DNA from: Actinokineospora terrae
GTDB taxonomy: Bacteria > Actinomycetota > Actinomycetes > Mycobacteriales > Pseudonocardiaceae
Assembly: GCF_900111175.1 (NCBI RefSeq)
Contig: NZ_FOGI01000003.1
Span: 428,891-492,890, forward strand
Length of the DNA stretch: 64,000 bases
Direction: 5' to 3'
Under the pieces are notes generated by a model that was given only the letters and a program-made list of their open reading frames with translations, was not told the DNA's origin and ran no database searches. The translations under genes and the position numbers were made by a program. Below are positions 52,518-60,908 of the stretch, in pieces; the stretch's first letter is position 1; every line of letters starts with the position of its first letter.

Positions 52518-53054
52518 GTGACCGCTAGCGTCCAGGACAGCAGGCTCAAGCGCCGGTTCGAACTCTGGGACAACAACGGGGACGGGGCCATCGACCGGTC
52601 CGACTACGAGAGCGAGGCCAGGCGGATCCTGCAGGGCTTCGGCGAGCAGGAGAACTCCCCCAAGGGCCGCGCGCTGCTCTCGGCGTACACGACCATGTGG
52701 GAGTCCCTCGCCGACAAGGCGGGTAGCGGCCCGCAGGGCCAGGTCACCCTGGAGCAGTTCATCCAGATCACCGAGCGCGAGATCGTCCAGGCCGGGGACG
52801 CGGGCTTCGACCGCAACCTGCGCCCCTCCATCGAGGCCATCGTGGACATCGCCGACACCGACGGCGACGGCGAGGTCAGCTCCGCGGAGTTCAAGCGCTG
52901 GATGCGCGCCGCTGGCGTCGACGAGCGCCAGGCCGAGCAGTCCTTCAAGCAGCTCGACACCAACCACAGCGGCACCTTGTCGGTCGAGGAACTCGTCGAC
53001 GCGGTCCGCGACTACCACCAGGGCAAGCACGACATCTCGCTGCTGGGTAACTAA
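52518..53054 (+). CDS. Calerythrin-like EF-hand calcium-binding protein
   Basis: GTG start behind GAAGGAG. This 178-residue cytosolic protein has four EF-hand units. Loops 1, 3 and 4 are canonical: DNNGDGAIDRSDY (~20), DTDGDGEVSSAEF (~115) and DTNHSGTLSVEEL (~149). Loop 2 (SGPQGQVTLEQF) lacks key acidic positions and probably does not bind Ca2+. Size and the three-functional-of-four pattern match calerythrin, the sarcoplasmic-type Ca2+ buffer first known from Saccharopolyspora erythraea. Likely role: calcium buffering or signalling. A strong terminator follows. Confidence 0.93.
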   Translation: MTASVQDSRLKRRFELWDNNGDGAIDRSDYESEARRILQGFGEQENSPKGRALLSAYTTMWESLADKAGSGPQGQVTLEQFIQITEREIVQAGDAGFDRNLRPSIEAIVDIADTDGDGEVSSAEFKRWMRAAGVDERQAEQSFKQLDTNHSGTLSVEELVDAVRDYHQGKHDISLLGN

Positions 53055-53063
53055 CGACCTAGG

Positions 53064-53103
53064 AGACCCCTGTTCGCGAAGAGCGCGAACAGGGGTCTTT
53101 CGT
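53064..53103 (+). terminator. Rho-independent-type terminator after the EF-hand gene
   Basis: A perfect 15-bp stem (AGACCCCTGTTCGCG / CGCGAACAGGGGTCT) with a 5-nt loop starts 9 bases after the stop and is followed by the T-rich TTCGTTGTG. Confidence 0.9.
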
Positions 53104-53224
53104 TGTGTCTACCCGGGGGGCGACCCCCCGGACCCCCACGGTGCGGTGGGCGGCGGAACCAGCGTGGTGGCGTTGCGAGATCGACCTGTCGGCCGTGGAC
53201 AGTCTGAATGTCCTCTGTGGACGA

Positions 53225-54673
53225 TCAGCCGCGGGGGTCGGCGATCGCCCAGAGGTACTGGACGGCGTAGGCGCGCCAGGGGCGCCAGGCCGAGGCGTGG
53301 GCGGTGAGGGCGGACGGGGTGTGCGGCAGGCCGAGGGCGCGGGAGGCGGCGCGGACGGTGAGGTCGCCGGGGAGGAAGGCGTCGGGGTCGCCGAGGGCGC
53401 GCATGGCGATGGTCTCCACGGTCCACGGGCCGAAGCCGGGCAGTGCGGCCAGTCGGGCGCGGGCGCGTTCCCGGTCGGCGCCGACTCCCAGGTCGATGGC
53501 GTTGGCGGCCAGCGCGGCGACCAGGGCGGCGATGGTGTCGCGGCGGGCGCGGGGCAGCGCGAAGCGGTCCGGGTCGAGCTCGGCGAGGGTGGCCGCGGTG
53601 GGGAACAGGTGGGTGAGCGCGCCACCCGGGTCGTGCACGTGGTCGCCGTGGTCGTGCACCAGCCGGGCCAGGTGGGACTTGGCGGCGGCGATGGACACCT
53701 GCTGGCCGAGCACCGCGCGGATGGCGAGTTCGCCGCCGTCGACGGTGCGGGCCACCCGGCGGCCGGGATCGCGGCGCACGTGCGGGGCGAGCACCGGGTC
53801 GGCGGCGAGCAGGTCGTCCACCGCGATCGGGTCGGCGTCGAGGTCGAGCAGCCTGCGGCAGCGGCTGATCGCGCGGGCCAGGTCGCGCAGGTCGGTCAGC
53901 GCGAGCTGGCAGGCGATGTGGTCGGTGGTGGGCCGCAGGGTCGCGATGCCGGTGCCGTGCGGTAGTCGTAACGTGCGCCGGTAGGCCCCGTCGCGCCACT
54001 CCTCGACGCCGGGGATGGCGGTGGCGGCGAGGTGGCCGAACAGGTTGTCCGGGCACAGCGGTTGGCGGAACGGCAGCCGCAGCGAGATCACCCCGGGGCT
54101 GGCGACCTGTCTGCCCGCGCGCAGCCGCAGCTCGGTGGGCGGCAGCGCGAACACCTCGCGCACGGTGTCGTTGAAGGTGCGGATGCTGCCGAACCCGGCG
54201 GCGGCGGCGACCTCGCTCATCGGCAGCGCGGTGGTCTCGATCAGCAGCCGGGCGGTCTGCGCGCGCTGCGCCCTGGCCAGCGCCAGCGGTCCGGCGCCGA
54301 ACTCGGCGAGCAGCTGGCGCTCGACCTGGCGGACGCTGTAGCCGAGCCGGGCGGCGAGACCGGGCACCCCGGCGCGGTCGACGACACCGTCGGCGATCAG
54401 CCGCATGGCGCGGGCGGCGAGGTCCGCGCGCTCGTTCCACTGCGGCGAGCCGGGGCTGGCGTCCGGGCGGCAGCGCTTGCAGGCCCGGTACCCGGCCTGC
54501 TGCGCGGCGGCCGCGCTCGGGAAGAAGGTCATGTTCTCCGCCTTGGGCGGCATCCCGGGACAACTCGGCCTGCAGTAGATGCGGGTGGTCCTGACGGCGG
54601 TGTAGAACCAGCCGTCGAAACGCGCGTCCCTGGACCGCACCGCGCGCACGCAGCGGTCGAAATCCTCATGCAC
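53225..54673 (-). CDS. Ada-AlkA fusion: DNA methylation-damage regulator and 3-methyladenine DNA glycosylase
   Basis: This 482-residue protein has three parts. Residues ~1-75 are the Ada metal-binding domain with Cys34, Cys38, Cys65 and Cys68 (YCRPSC, RACKRC) that binds Zn and accepts methyl groups from phosphotriesters. Residues ~80-180 carry an AraC-type helix-turn-helix pair. Residues ~190-482 are AlkA-like, with the helix-hairpin-helix LPGFGPWTVETIAMRAL and catalytic Asp in DAFLPGDL. It excises alkylated bases and probably activates its own gene on methylation. It is monocistronic and a standard actinobacterial gene, unrelated to the biosynthetic clusters. Confidence 0.95.
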   Translation of the reverse strand: MHEDFDRCVRAVRSRDARFDGWFYTAVRTTRIYCRPSCPGMPPKAENMTFFPSAAAAQQAGYRACKRCRPDASPGSPQWNERADLAARAMRLIADGVVDRAGVPGLAARLGYSVRQVERQLLAEFGAGPLALARAQRAQTARLLIETTALPMSEVAAAAGFGSIRTFNDTVREVFALPPTELRLRAGRQVASPGVISLRLPFRQPLCPDNLFGHLAATAIPGVEEWRDGAYRRTLRLPHGTGIATLRPTTDHIACQLALTDLRDLARAISRCRRLLDLDADPIAVDDLLAADPVLAPHVRRDPGRRVARTVDGGELAIRAVLGQQVSIAAAKSHLARLVHDHGDHVHDPGGALTHLFPTAATLAELDPDRFALPRARRDTIAALVAALAANAIDLGVGADRERARARLAALPGFGPWTVETIAMRALGDPDAFLPGDLTVRAASRALGLPHTPSALTAHASAWRPWRAYAVQYLWAIADPRG

Positions 54674-54793
54674 CCGAACAGGATGGTGGTCGGCCGTACA
54701 GCGTCATTGGCGGTAAAACGACTTGACAGTCCAGAAAGCAGTGGCGTCGGATTCCAGCCAGCCGATGTCGGTGCGGGCTGCTTGTATGCCCGC

Positions 54794-55621
54794 ATGACGA
54801 CTTCCCAACAGGACCGAGCGGCCGCGCTCACCGCGCTGCACACCAGCGGAACCCCGTTGTTGCTGGCCAACGCCTGGGACGTGGCCAGCGCGGTGGTCTC
54901 GGCAGCGGCTGGGATCCCCGCGGTGGCGACCACCAGCGCGGGGGTGGCGTGGGGGCTGGGCGCCCCGGACGGTGACGCGTTGTCGCGAGCGGCGGCGGTG
55001 GACCTGATCGCCCGCGTGGTGTCCGCGGTGGACGTGCCGGTGACCGCGGACATCGAGTCCGGCTTCGGCGCGACGGCGGACGAGGTGGCCCAGACGGTGC
55101 GCGGCGTGCTGGCCGCGGGCGCGGTGGGGGTGAACATCGAGGACACCCACGACGGCGGGCTGCGCCCGCTCGACGAGCAGGCGGACCGGCTCGCGGCGGC
55201 CAGGTCGGCGGCCGACTCGGCCGGGATCGCCTTGTACATCAACGCCAGGACCGACGCCTACCTGCGCGGCTCCGGCGCCGACGAGGCCGAGCGGTTCGCC
55301 ATCGCGGTGCGGCGGGCGGGCGCCTACCTCGACGCGGGGGCGTCCGGCGTGTTCGTGCCGGGCCTGACCGACCTGGACGTGCTGGCCAGGCTGGTGCGCG
55401 AGATCCCGGCGCCGGTCAACGCGATGGTGTACCCGGGAGCGCCGACGGTGGCCGAGTTGATCCCGACCGGGGTGGCCAGGATCAGCCTGGGCGCCGCGAT
55501 CGCGCAGTCCGCTTACGCGTTGGTGCGGCGGGCGACCAGGGAGCTGCTGGAGTCCGGGACCTACGAGTCGGTGGCGGAGTCGCTGTCCTGGGGCGAGTTG
55601 AACGCACTGCTTGCCCGCTGA
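54794..55621 (+). CDS. Isocitrate lyase / phosphoenolpyruvate mutase family protein
   Basis: ATG at 54794, 275 residues. The alpha/beta-barrel family signatures are visible: LLLANAWDVASA near the start, TADIESGFG with metal-binding Asp/Glu, GVNIEDTHDGG and NARTDAYL. The canonical catalytic KKCGH loop of isocitrate lyase is absent, so it is a PEP-mutase/oxaloacetate-hydrolase-type member. The C-terminal 61 bp overlap the antisense TetR gene. No clear ribosome site precedes the ATG; expression may be leaderless. Confidence 0.88.
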   Translation: MTTSQQDRAAALTALHTSGTPLLLANAWDVASAVVSAAAGIPAVATTSAGVAWGLGAPDGDALSRAAAVDLIARVVSAVDVPVTADIESGFGATADEVAQTVRGVLAAGAVGVNIEDTHDGGLRPLDEQADRLAAARSAADSAGIALYINARTDAYLRGSGADEAERFAIAVRRAGAYLDAGASGVFVPGLTDLDVLARLVREIPAPVNAMVYPGAPTVAELIPTGVARISLGAAIAQSAYALVRRATRELLESGTYESVAESLSWGELNALLAR

Positions 55622-56286
55622 CCGCCCACCGGCGTCCGCTGACCGTCCGGTTGGGACGCGAGGCCGTCCATGATCCGCGCCAGCCCGTACCGGTAGACGT
55701 CAACGCGGGCAACGGAATCGGCCGCGGTGGTCCCATGATCCCCAAGCCCGTCAGTGCCTTGGGGACCGTCAGTGCCACTGGGGACAGTGGACTGGGCGTT
55801 CTCGCGGTCGCGGTCGTCCTCGGTGGCGATGCTCTGCCAGGCGTGGGTAAGCAGGAGCGTGTTGACCGCGGTCGCCTCGTCGCCGAAGCCCGCGCGGTGC
55901 AGGACGGCGAGACCGCGGTCGATCAGCTCGCGCAGGGCGGGCACCCGCTCACCGCGCACGGCGAGGCGGCGCGCGGTGCCGGGGTGGCGGCGCAGCACCG
56001 GTCGCGCGTCGGTGAGCAGCCGCTCGAACCACGCGCGCCACGGCAGGTCGTCGTCGGGCAGCGGCAACTCGGCGACGACCCGCTCCAGCACCGCGGCGAC
56101 GACGGACTCCCGGTCGCCGACGTGGTGGTAGACGACCGCCGGGTAGGCGCCGATCTCGGCCGAGAGCTGGCGCAGGGTCCAGTCCTCGAGGCCGTGCCGC
56201 GCGGTCAGGCCGAGCGCGGCGGCCACGATCCGCGCGGGGGTGACGGCGGTCTGCCGCTTGCCGCTCACCGATGCATACGTGGCCAT
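55561..56286 (-). CDS. TetR-family transcriptional regulator
   Basis: The ATG at 56286 gives 241 residues beginning MATYASVSGKRQTAVTPARIV; longer frames upstream would cross the next gene's leader. The N-terminal TetR HTH is clear (IVAAALGLTARHGLEDWTLRQLSAEIGAYPAVVYHHVG, in parts). The C-terminal half, including LPWRAWFERLLTDAR and VNTLLLTHAWQS, resembles the TetR_C regulatory domain. A polar 50-residue tail runs antisense into the last 61 bp of the upstream convergent gene. A repeated CATACGTG (56274-56281, 56284-56291) straddles its own start codon and may be an autoregulatory site. Confidence 0.88.
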   Translation of the reverse strand: MATYASVSGKRQTAVTPARIVAAALGLTARHGLEDWTLRQLSAEIGAYPAVVYHHVGDRESVVAAVLERVVAELPLPDDDLPWRAWFERLLTDARPVLRRHPGTARRLAVRGERVPALRELIDRGLAVLHRAGFGDEATAVNTLLLTHAWQSIATEDDRDRENAQSTVPSGTDGPQGTDGLGDHGTTAADSVARVDVYRYGLARIMDGLASQPDGQRTPVGGQRASSAFNSPQDSDSATDS

Positions 56287-56291
56287 ACGTG
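56274..56291. promoter_or_regulatory. Tandem CATACGTG repeat at the TetR start
   Basis: Two copies of CATACGTG are spaced 10 bp start to start over the first codons and start of the TetR gene. Each contains the palindrome ACGT. The one-turn spacing suits a dimeric repressor. Confidence 0.3.
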
Positions 56292-56387
56292 CACAGTAAT
56301 GGGTGTCCCGCCACGCGTGGCCAGGAACCATTCGGGGTACCTGGTCCGTTGAGAAGGCAGAGCACCTGGAGCAGGAAGGAGCCGACG

Positions 56388-56585
56388 ATGCCACTGCTGA
56401 AGAGGCTCACCGCGTTGGCGGGGGCCGCTGCCGCGGCGACCAAGTACGCGAGGAAGAACCCGGAGAAGGTCAACCGGATGGCCGCGAAGGCCGGTCATTT
56501 CGTGAACCAGAGGACCCGGGGGAAGTACAGTCGCCAGATCGATAGCGCGGTCCGCCGCGTGCACACGGCGACCAAACCCCGCTGA
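56388..56585 (+). CDS. MT0933-like antitoxin family protein
   Basis: This 65-residue basic, helical protein starts at an ATG with AGGAAGGAG upstream. The block KVNRMAAKAGHFVNQRTRGKYSRQID (in parts: KAGHFVNQRTRGKY) matches the small actinobacterial family that includes Rv0909/MT0933, annotated as antitoxin. No cognate toxin gene (the Rv0910-like partner) is next to it; it lies between the TetR gene and the convergent ABC-F gene. The family is often found without a toxin, so a toxin-antitoxin role is unproven here. It contains an Ala-rich N-terminal helix. Confidence 0.75.
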   Translation: MPLLKRLTALAGAAAAATKYARKNPEKVNRMAAKAGHFVNQRTRGKYSRQIDSAVRRVHTATKPR

Positions 56586-56632
56586 CCGAGCCGGTGGGCC
56601 GCCGCGTCCGGCGGCCCACCGACCAGCGATCG

Positions 56633-58264
56633 CTACAGCTCGGACACCCGACCGGCGTCGACCTTGAGGTCGCGCGTGGTGGACACCGCGTCCAGCATCT
56701 TGCGGTCGTGGGTGACCAGCAGCAGGGTGCCCGGGTACTCGGCGAGCGCGGCCTCGAGCTGCTCGATCGCCGGGAGGTCGAGGTGGTTGGTCGGTTCGTC
56801 GAGCACGAGCAGGTTCACCCCGCGGGCCTGGAGCAGGGCCAGGGCCGCGCGGGTGCGCTCGCCGGGCGAGAGGGTGGCCGCGGGACGCAGGACGTGCGCG
56901 GCCCGCAGGCCGAACTTGGCCAGCAGGGTGCGCACGTCCGCGGTCGGCCAGTCCGGTACCTGGCGGCTGAAGGCGTCGAACAACTCCTCGCCGCCGAGGA
57001 ACAGACCTCGTGCTTGGTCGACCTCACCGACGACCACACCGGGCCCTAGATAGGCAGATCCCGACGTCAGTTCGGCGCGGCCGAGCAGGGCGGCCAGCAG
57101 GGTCGACTTGCCCGCGCCGTTGGCGCCGGTGATGGCGACCTTGTCCGCCCAGCCGATCTCCAGGCTGACCGGGCCGAGGGTGAACCCGCCGCGGGTGACC
57201 ACCGCGTCGGTCAGCGCCGCGACGACCGCGCCGGTGCGCGGGGCGGCGGCGATCTCCATCCGCAGCTCCCACTCCTTGCGCGGTTCCTCCACCACGTCGA
57301 GCCGCTCGATCATGCGCTCGGTCTGGCGCGCCTTGGCCGCCTGCTTCTCGGTCGACTCGGCGCGCAGCTTGCGGCCGATCTTGTCGTTGTCGGTGGCCTT
57401 GCGCCGGGCGTTGCGCACGCCCTTCTCCATCCAGTTGCGCTGCAACCGGGCCCTGGCCTCCAGGGACGCCCTGGTGTCGGCGTAGTCCTCGAAGGCCTCG
57501 CGGGCGTGCTTGCGCGCCCACTCGCGTTCCTCCAGGTAGGCGGTGTACCCGCCGCCGTACTCGCGGATCTCCTGCTGGTGCAGGTCGAGTTCGAGGACGC
57601 TGGTGACGGTCCTGGTGAGGAACTCGCGGTCGTGGCTGACCACCACCGTGCCGGTGCGCAGCCCGGAGACGAACGCCTCCAGCCTGGCCAGGCCGTCGAG
57701 GTCGAGGTCGTTGGTCGGCTCGTCGAGCAGGAAGATGTCGTAGCGGCTCAGCAGCAGCGAGGCCAGGCCCGCGCGGGCGGCCTGGCCGCCGGAGAGCGAC
57801 ACCATCTCCTGGTCCAGCCCCACGCCGAGGCCGATCTCGGCGACCGCGACGGCCGCGCGCTCGTCGAAGTCGGCGCCACCGAGGGCGAGCCAGCGCTCCA
57901 GCGCGACGGTGTAGTCGTCGCCGTCCGCGCCCGTGGCGAGCGCCTCGGCCTCGGCGTCCATGATCCGCTGCGCCTCGGCGACCCCGGTGCGCCTGGCCAG
58001 GAACGCGCCCACGGTCTCCCCCGGCCTGCGCTCCGGTTCCTGCGGCAGGTAGCCGACTGTCGCGGTCGGCGGGTTCAGCCGGACCTCGCCGTCCTCGGCA
58101 GGCAGCAACCCGGCCAGCGTCCGCAGCAGCGTCGACTTGCCCGCGCCGTTGACGCCGACCAGCCCGATGACGTCGCCGGGGGCGACGACCAGGTCGAGGT
58201 CGGTGAACAGCACGCGGTCGCCGTGCCCGGACGCGAGTCCCTTGGCCACCAGTGTCGCGCTCAT
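56633..58264 (-). CDS. ABC-F family ATPase (ribosome-associated)
   Basis: This 543-residue protein has two ABC ATPase domains and no membrane segment. Domain 1: Walker A GVNGAGKST (~36), signature SLSGGQAARAGL, Walker B LLDEPTNDLDLDG. Domain 2: GANGAGKST (~381), TLSPGERTRAAL, VLDEPTNHLDLPA. The charged linker between the domains (~230-330, with RARLQRNWMEKGVRNARRK) is the P-site tRNA interaction motif region. ABC-F proteins act in translation or protect ribosomes from macrolide-type antibiotics. A self-resistance role is possible given the PKS, but it is 38 kb from it. It is coupled (ATGA) to the upstream esterase. Confidence 0.93.
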   Translation of the reverse strand: MSATLVAKGLASGHGDRVLFTDLDLVVAPGDVIGLVGVNGAGKSTLLRTLAGLLPAEDGEVRLNPPTATVGYLPQEPERRPGETVGAFLARRTGVAEAQRIMDAEAEALATGADGDDYTVALERWLALGGADFDERAAVAVAEIGLGVGLDQEMVSLSGGQAARAGLASLLLSRYDIFLLDEPTNDLDLDGLARLEAFVSGLRTGTVVVSHDREFLTRTVTSVLELDLHQQEIREYGGGYTAYLEEREWARKHAREAFEDYADTRASLEARARLQRNWMEKGVRNARRKATDNDKIGRKLRAESTEKQAAKARQTERMIERLDVVEEPRKEWELRMEIAAAPRTGAVVAALTDAVVTRGGFTLGPVSLEIGWADKVAITGANGAGKSTLLAALLGRAELTSGSAYLGPGVVVGEVDQARGLFLGGEELFDAFSRQVPDWPTADVRTLLAKFGLRAAHVLRPAATLSPGERTRAALALLQARGVNLLVLDEPTNHLDLPAIEQLEAALAEYPGTLLLVTHDRKMLDAVSTTRDLKVDAGRVSEL

Positions 58265-59154
58265 GACAGCTCCGCCCGCAGGGTCGCCGCGACCTGGGCG
58301 ACGGCCTGCCGCGCGGCGTCGAACCTGGCCAGGCGGCGGAAGAAGCCGTGGATCATGCCCTGGTAGCGGACGCTGACCGCGGGCACGCCCGCCTCGGCCA
58401 GCGCCCGCGCGTAGGCCTCGCCGGGGTCGCGCAGGATGTCGTGCTCGGCGGTGATCACCAGCGTCGGCGGCAGGCCTGCCAGCTCGGCGCTGCCCGGCGC
58501 GAGGTCGGGCTGGTCGCGGTCGACCCCGGCGGGGGCGTAGGCGTCCCAGCAGAACTCGAGGCCCTGCGGCAGCAGCCCCGGGCTGTCCACATCGGACAGC
58601 TCGGCGGTGTGGTCGGTGATCGGGCAGACCAGCACCTGCGCGGCGAAGGGCCTGCCCCGGTCCCGCGCGCGGCGGGCGGCGACGGTGGCCAGGTGCGCGC
58701 CTGCCGAGTCGCCCGCGATCGCGACGCGGCTGACGTCCAGGCCGAGCTCACCGCCGACGCGGCGCAGCCAGGCGACCGCGGTGTCGACGTCGTCGATGGC
58801 GGCGGGGAACGGGTGCTCGGGGGCCAGGCGGTAGTCGACGGCGACGATCGCGGCACCGGAGAGCGCGGCGAGGTAGCGGCACAGCGGGTCGTGGGTGTCG
58901 AGTCCGCCCATGGCCCAGCCGCCGCCGTGCAGGTAGAAGGCGACCGGAAGCGGGGTCTCGGACGGCGGGAGGTAGAGCCGGACCGGCACGCCGTCAGCGG
59001 ACCCGTCGGACACCGCGGCCAGCGGCGTGCCCGGTCCCGCCTCGGTGAGCGTGGTGGCCGCGAAGCCCGCCCGCGCCGCGGGCAGGGTCTCGACGGTCAG
59101 CGGCGGCGGGACGCCACCGGCCTTGGCCACGGCGAGCACCTGCGGGTGCAGCAC
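58261..59154 (-). CDS. Alpha/beta hydrolase of the hormone-sensitive lipase family
   Basis: GTG start; 297 residues. The oxyanion-hole motif HGGGW, the nucleophile elbow GDSAGAH, an Asp in the DILRD region and His in MIHGFF near the C-terminus define the HSL (type IV) esterase family. It should hydrolyse short-chain carboxyl esters. Its stop overlaps the ABC-F start, so both are expressed together. The natural substrate is unknown. Confidence 0.92.
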   Translation of the reverse strand: MLHPQVLAVAKAGGVPPPLTVETLPAARAGFAATTLTEAGPGTPLAAVSDGSADGVPVRLYLPPSETPLPVAFYLHGGGWAMGGLDTHDPLCRYLAALSGAAIVAVDYRLAPEHPFPAAIDDVDTAVAWLRRVGGELGLDVSRVAIAGDSAGAHLATVAARRARDRGRPFAAQVLVCPITDHTAELSDVDSPGLLPQGLEFCWDAYAPAGVDRDQPDLAPGSAELAGLPPTLVITAEHDILRDPGEAYARALAEAGVPAVSVRYQGMIHGFFRRLARFDAARQAVAQVAATLRAELS

Positions 59155-59178
59155 GACACACCTCCGGACGGACTGCGG

Positions 59179-59508
59179 TCACCACCCCGGCGGCGGCACC
59201 GCGTCAATGATGTCCGACCGGCCAACCCAATTCGGGACGGGCCTGTGGTCGGGGCTCAGCGGGCGCACCGGCAGCCGGTAGCGGTCCAGGTACGGATCGG
59301 GCTCGGGGTGGCCCGCCACGACACCGATGCCGATGAACCTGGCCCGGCCGAGGTCCAGGTCGAACATGTCGAAGGTGATCACCCAGCCCGGCGGCGGCCA
59401 GTCCAGCGCGGCCTCCCCGAGGTCCCCCGAAATCGTCACGACACCCGCATCGCTTTTCACTCGTTTGATGTAACCAACTGAGACGTTGGAGACTCTAGCG
59501 TCGCTCAC
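59179..59508 (-). CDS. Hypothetical protein
   Basis: This 109-residue protein begins at a GTG (VSDARVSNVSVGYIKRVK), lies 24 bp upstream of the esterase on the same strand and is probably in its operon. It is rich in Pro and aromatic residues (WPPPGWVITFDMFDLDLGRA in parts) and has no signal peptide, helix-turn-helix or membrane segment. I do not recognise it. A 9-bp inverted repeat (GTAACCAAC/GTTGGTAAC) brackets its start codon. Confidence 0.65.
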   Translation of the reverse strand: MSDARVSNVSVGYIKRVKSDAGVVTISGDLGEAALDWPPPGWVITFDMFDLDLGRARFIGIGVVAGHPEPDPYLDRYRLPVRPLSPDHRPVPNWVGRSDIIDAVPPPGW

Positions 59509-59518
59509 GGTTGGTAAC
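59470..59518. promoter_or_regulatory. GTAACCAAC / GTTGGTAAC inverted repeat around a start codon
   Basis: Perfect 9-bp inverted repeats at 59470-59478 and 59510-59518 flank the GTG at 59508. Inside, CCAAC-N6-GTTGG (59474-59489) adds another half-site pair. The cluster of GTTGG half-sites suggests an operator. Confidence 0.4.
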
Positions 59519-59562
59519 CGATTTGCCGCTCATTGGGTGAAGAGTTTACTAAACCGACTTTC

Positions 59563-59576
59563 GTAGGGTGCCCTAC
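59563..59576. promoter_or_regulatory. Palindrome GTAGGG-TG-CCCTAC upstream of the S1 protease
   Basis: A perfect 14-bp inverted repeat lies about 140 bp upstream of the protease start, in the divergent space. It is a candidate operator for the protease gene. Confidence 0.4.
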
Positions 59577-59716
59577 CTGCGGCGACCCGCTCTAGCGTCA
59601 CCCCATCACGCCGACCGGACCCCCTCGATCGGTGGTCACCGATCCGGGTTAGGCCGGAGTGGTTGCTCACCCCGGGCACCCCGGGACCCCTGCGAGCAAG
59701 GAAGAGGACCATCCCC

Positions 59717-60847
59717 ATGCGCAGCAGCAGCACCAGAAGAAAACAGGCGTTAGTGGCGATCGGCGCCATCGGACTGGCCGCGGGCGCGGCCGTGGCGCTC
59801 ACCCCGGCGGCCACAGCGGCCCCGGCGGCGCTCGTCCCGGCGCTCCAGCGCGACCTCGGGCTCAGCACCGAGCAGGTGCACCAACGGATCACCGCCGAGA
59901 CCTCGGCCAGAGCGCTGCTGCCCACCGCGCGCACCGCCGCGGGCGAGGCGTTCGGCGGGTCGTGGCTCGACCAGGGCGCGCTCGTGGTCGGCGTGACCGA
60001 CGCGAACCGGGCGAACGCGGTCCGCTCGACCGGCGCCCGGCCCGCCGTGGTGACCCACAGCGCCACGGACCTGGACGCGACCAAGGCCGCCATCGACCGG
60101 CAGGCGGGCGCGGGGGCGCCGACCGGGGTCGCGGGCTGGTACGTGGACGTGCCGTCCAACTCGGTCGTGCTCACCGTCCGGCGCGGCGCGACCGGCGCCG
60201 ACGTGACGTCCTTCGTGGACAAGGCGAAGGCGGCTGGCCCGGTCCGCGTCGCCGAGACCACCGAGTCGCCTCGGCTGTTCGCCGGGTCGATCGTGGGCGG
60301 GAACGCCTACTACATCAACGGTTCCAGCCGCTGCTCGGTCGGGTTCTCGGTCGAGGGCGGGTTCGTGACGGCGGGCCACTGCGGCACGCAGGGTTCCTCC
60401 GCGACCGGTTCGGACCAGAGTCCACTGGGGACCTTCGGCGGTTCTTCCTTCCCGGGCAACGACTACGCGTGGGTCGAGGCGAACTCGTCGTGGACGCCGT
60501 CGCCGACCGTCAACGGCTATGGCAACGGGAACGTGACCGTGGGCGGCTCGTCCGAGGCGGGTGTCGGCCAGAGCGTGTGCCGGTCCGGCTCGACCACCGG
60601 CTGGCACTGCGGCACCATCCAGGCCACCAACTCCACGGTGAACTACCCGCAGGGCACCGTCACCGGGCTGACCAAGACCAACGCGTGCGCCGAGCCGGGT
60701 GACTCGGGCGGTTCGTGGGTCAGCGGCGACCAGGCCCAGGGCGTGACCTCGGGCGGGTCAGGCGACTGCTCCTCCGGCGGGACGACGTACTTCCAGCCGG
60801 TCAACGAGATCCTCTCGGTGTACGGGCTCTCGCTCGTCACCGGCTGA
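59717..60847 (+). CDS. Secreted S1-family serine protease (streptogrisin/alpha-lytic type) with propeptide
   Basis: The ATG at 59717 (MRSSSTRRKQ) follows GGAAGAGG and opens a signal peptide ending TPAATAAP; the earlier ATG in frame would precede the basic n-region and is unlikely. The 376-residue preproprotein has a propeptide (~37-190) that should act as folding chaperone. The mature protease follows, with catalytic His in VTAGHCG (~220), Asp in PGNDYAWV (~248) and Ser in EPGDSGGSW (~330). Cys pairs (SRCSVG...GHC; SVCRSG...WHC; NAC...GDC) match the three disulphides of streptogrisins. It is a typical extracellular chymotrypsin-like protease. Confidence 0.95.
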   Translation: MRSSSTRRKQALVAIGAIGLAAGAAVALTPAATAAPAALVPALQRDLGLSTEQVHQRITAETSARALLPTARTAAGEAFGGSWLDQGALVVGVTDANRANAVRSTGARPAVVTHSATDLDATKAAIDRQAGAGAPTGVAGWYVDVPSNSVVLTVRRGATGADVTSFVDKAKAAGPVRVAETTESPRLFAGSIVGGNAYYINGSSRCSVGFSVEGGFVTAGHCGTQGSSATGSDQSPLGTFGGSSFPGNDYAWVEANSSWTPSPTVNGYGNGNVTVGGSSEAGVGQSVCRSGSTTGWHCGTIQATNSTVNYPQGTVTGLTKTNACAEPGDSGGSWVSGDQAQGVTSGGSGDCSSGGTTYFQPVNEILSVYGLSLVTG

Positions 60848-60868
60848 GCCGATCGGCGGCTAGACCGG

Positions 60869-60898
60869 GACCCTGCCTGGGGTGCGCCAGGCAGGGTC
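60869..60898. terminator. Bidirectional hairpin between convergent genes
   Basis: GACCCTGCCTGG and CCAGGCAGGGTC form a perfect 12-bp stem with a 6-nt loop, 21 bases after the protease stop and 11 bases from the stop of the convergent aminotransferase. There is no T tract, as is common in high-GC actinobacteria. Confidence 0.75.
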
Positions 60899-60908
60899 TC
60901 GCCGCGTC

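Noticed and set aside
56633..58264. ABC-F gene as the certain self-resistance gene of the polyketide cluster.
   Set aside because: It lies 38 kb from the PKS, in an operon with an esterase among generic genes; resistance is possible but unsupported.
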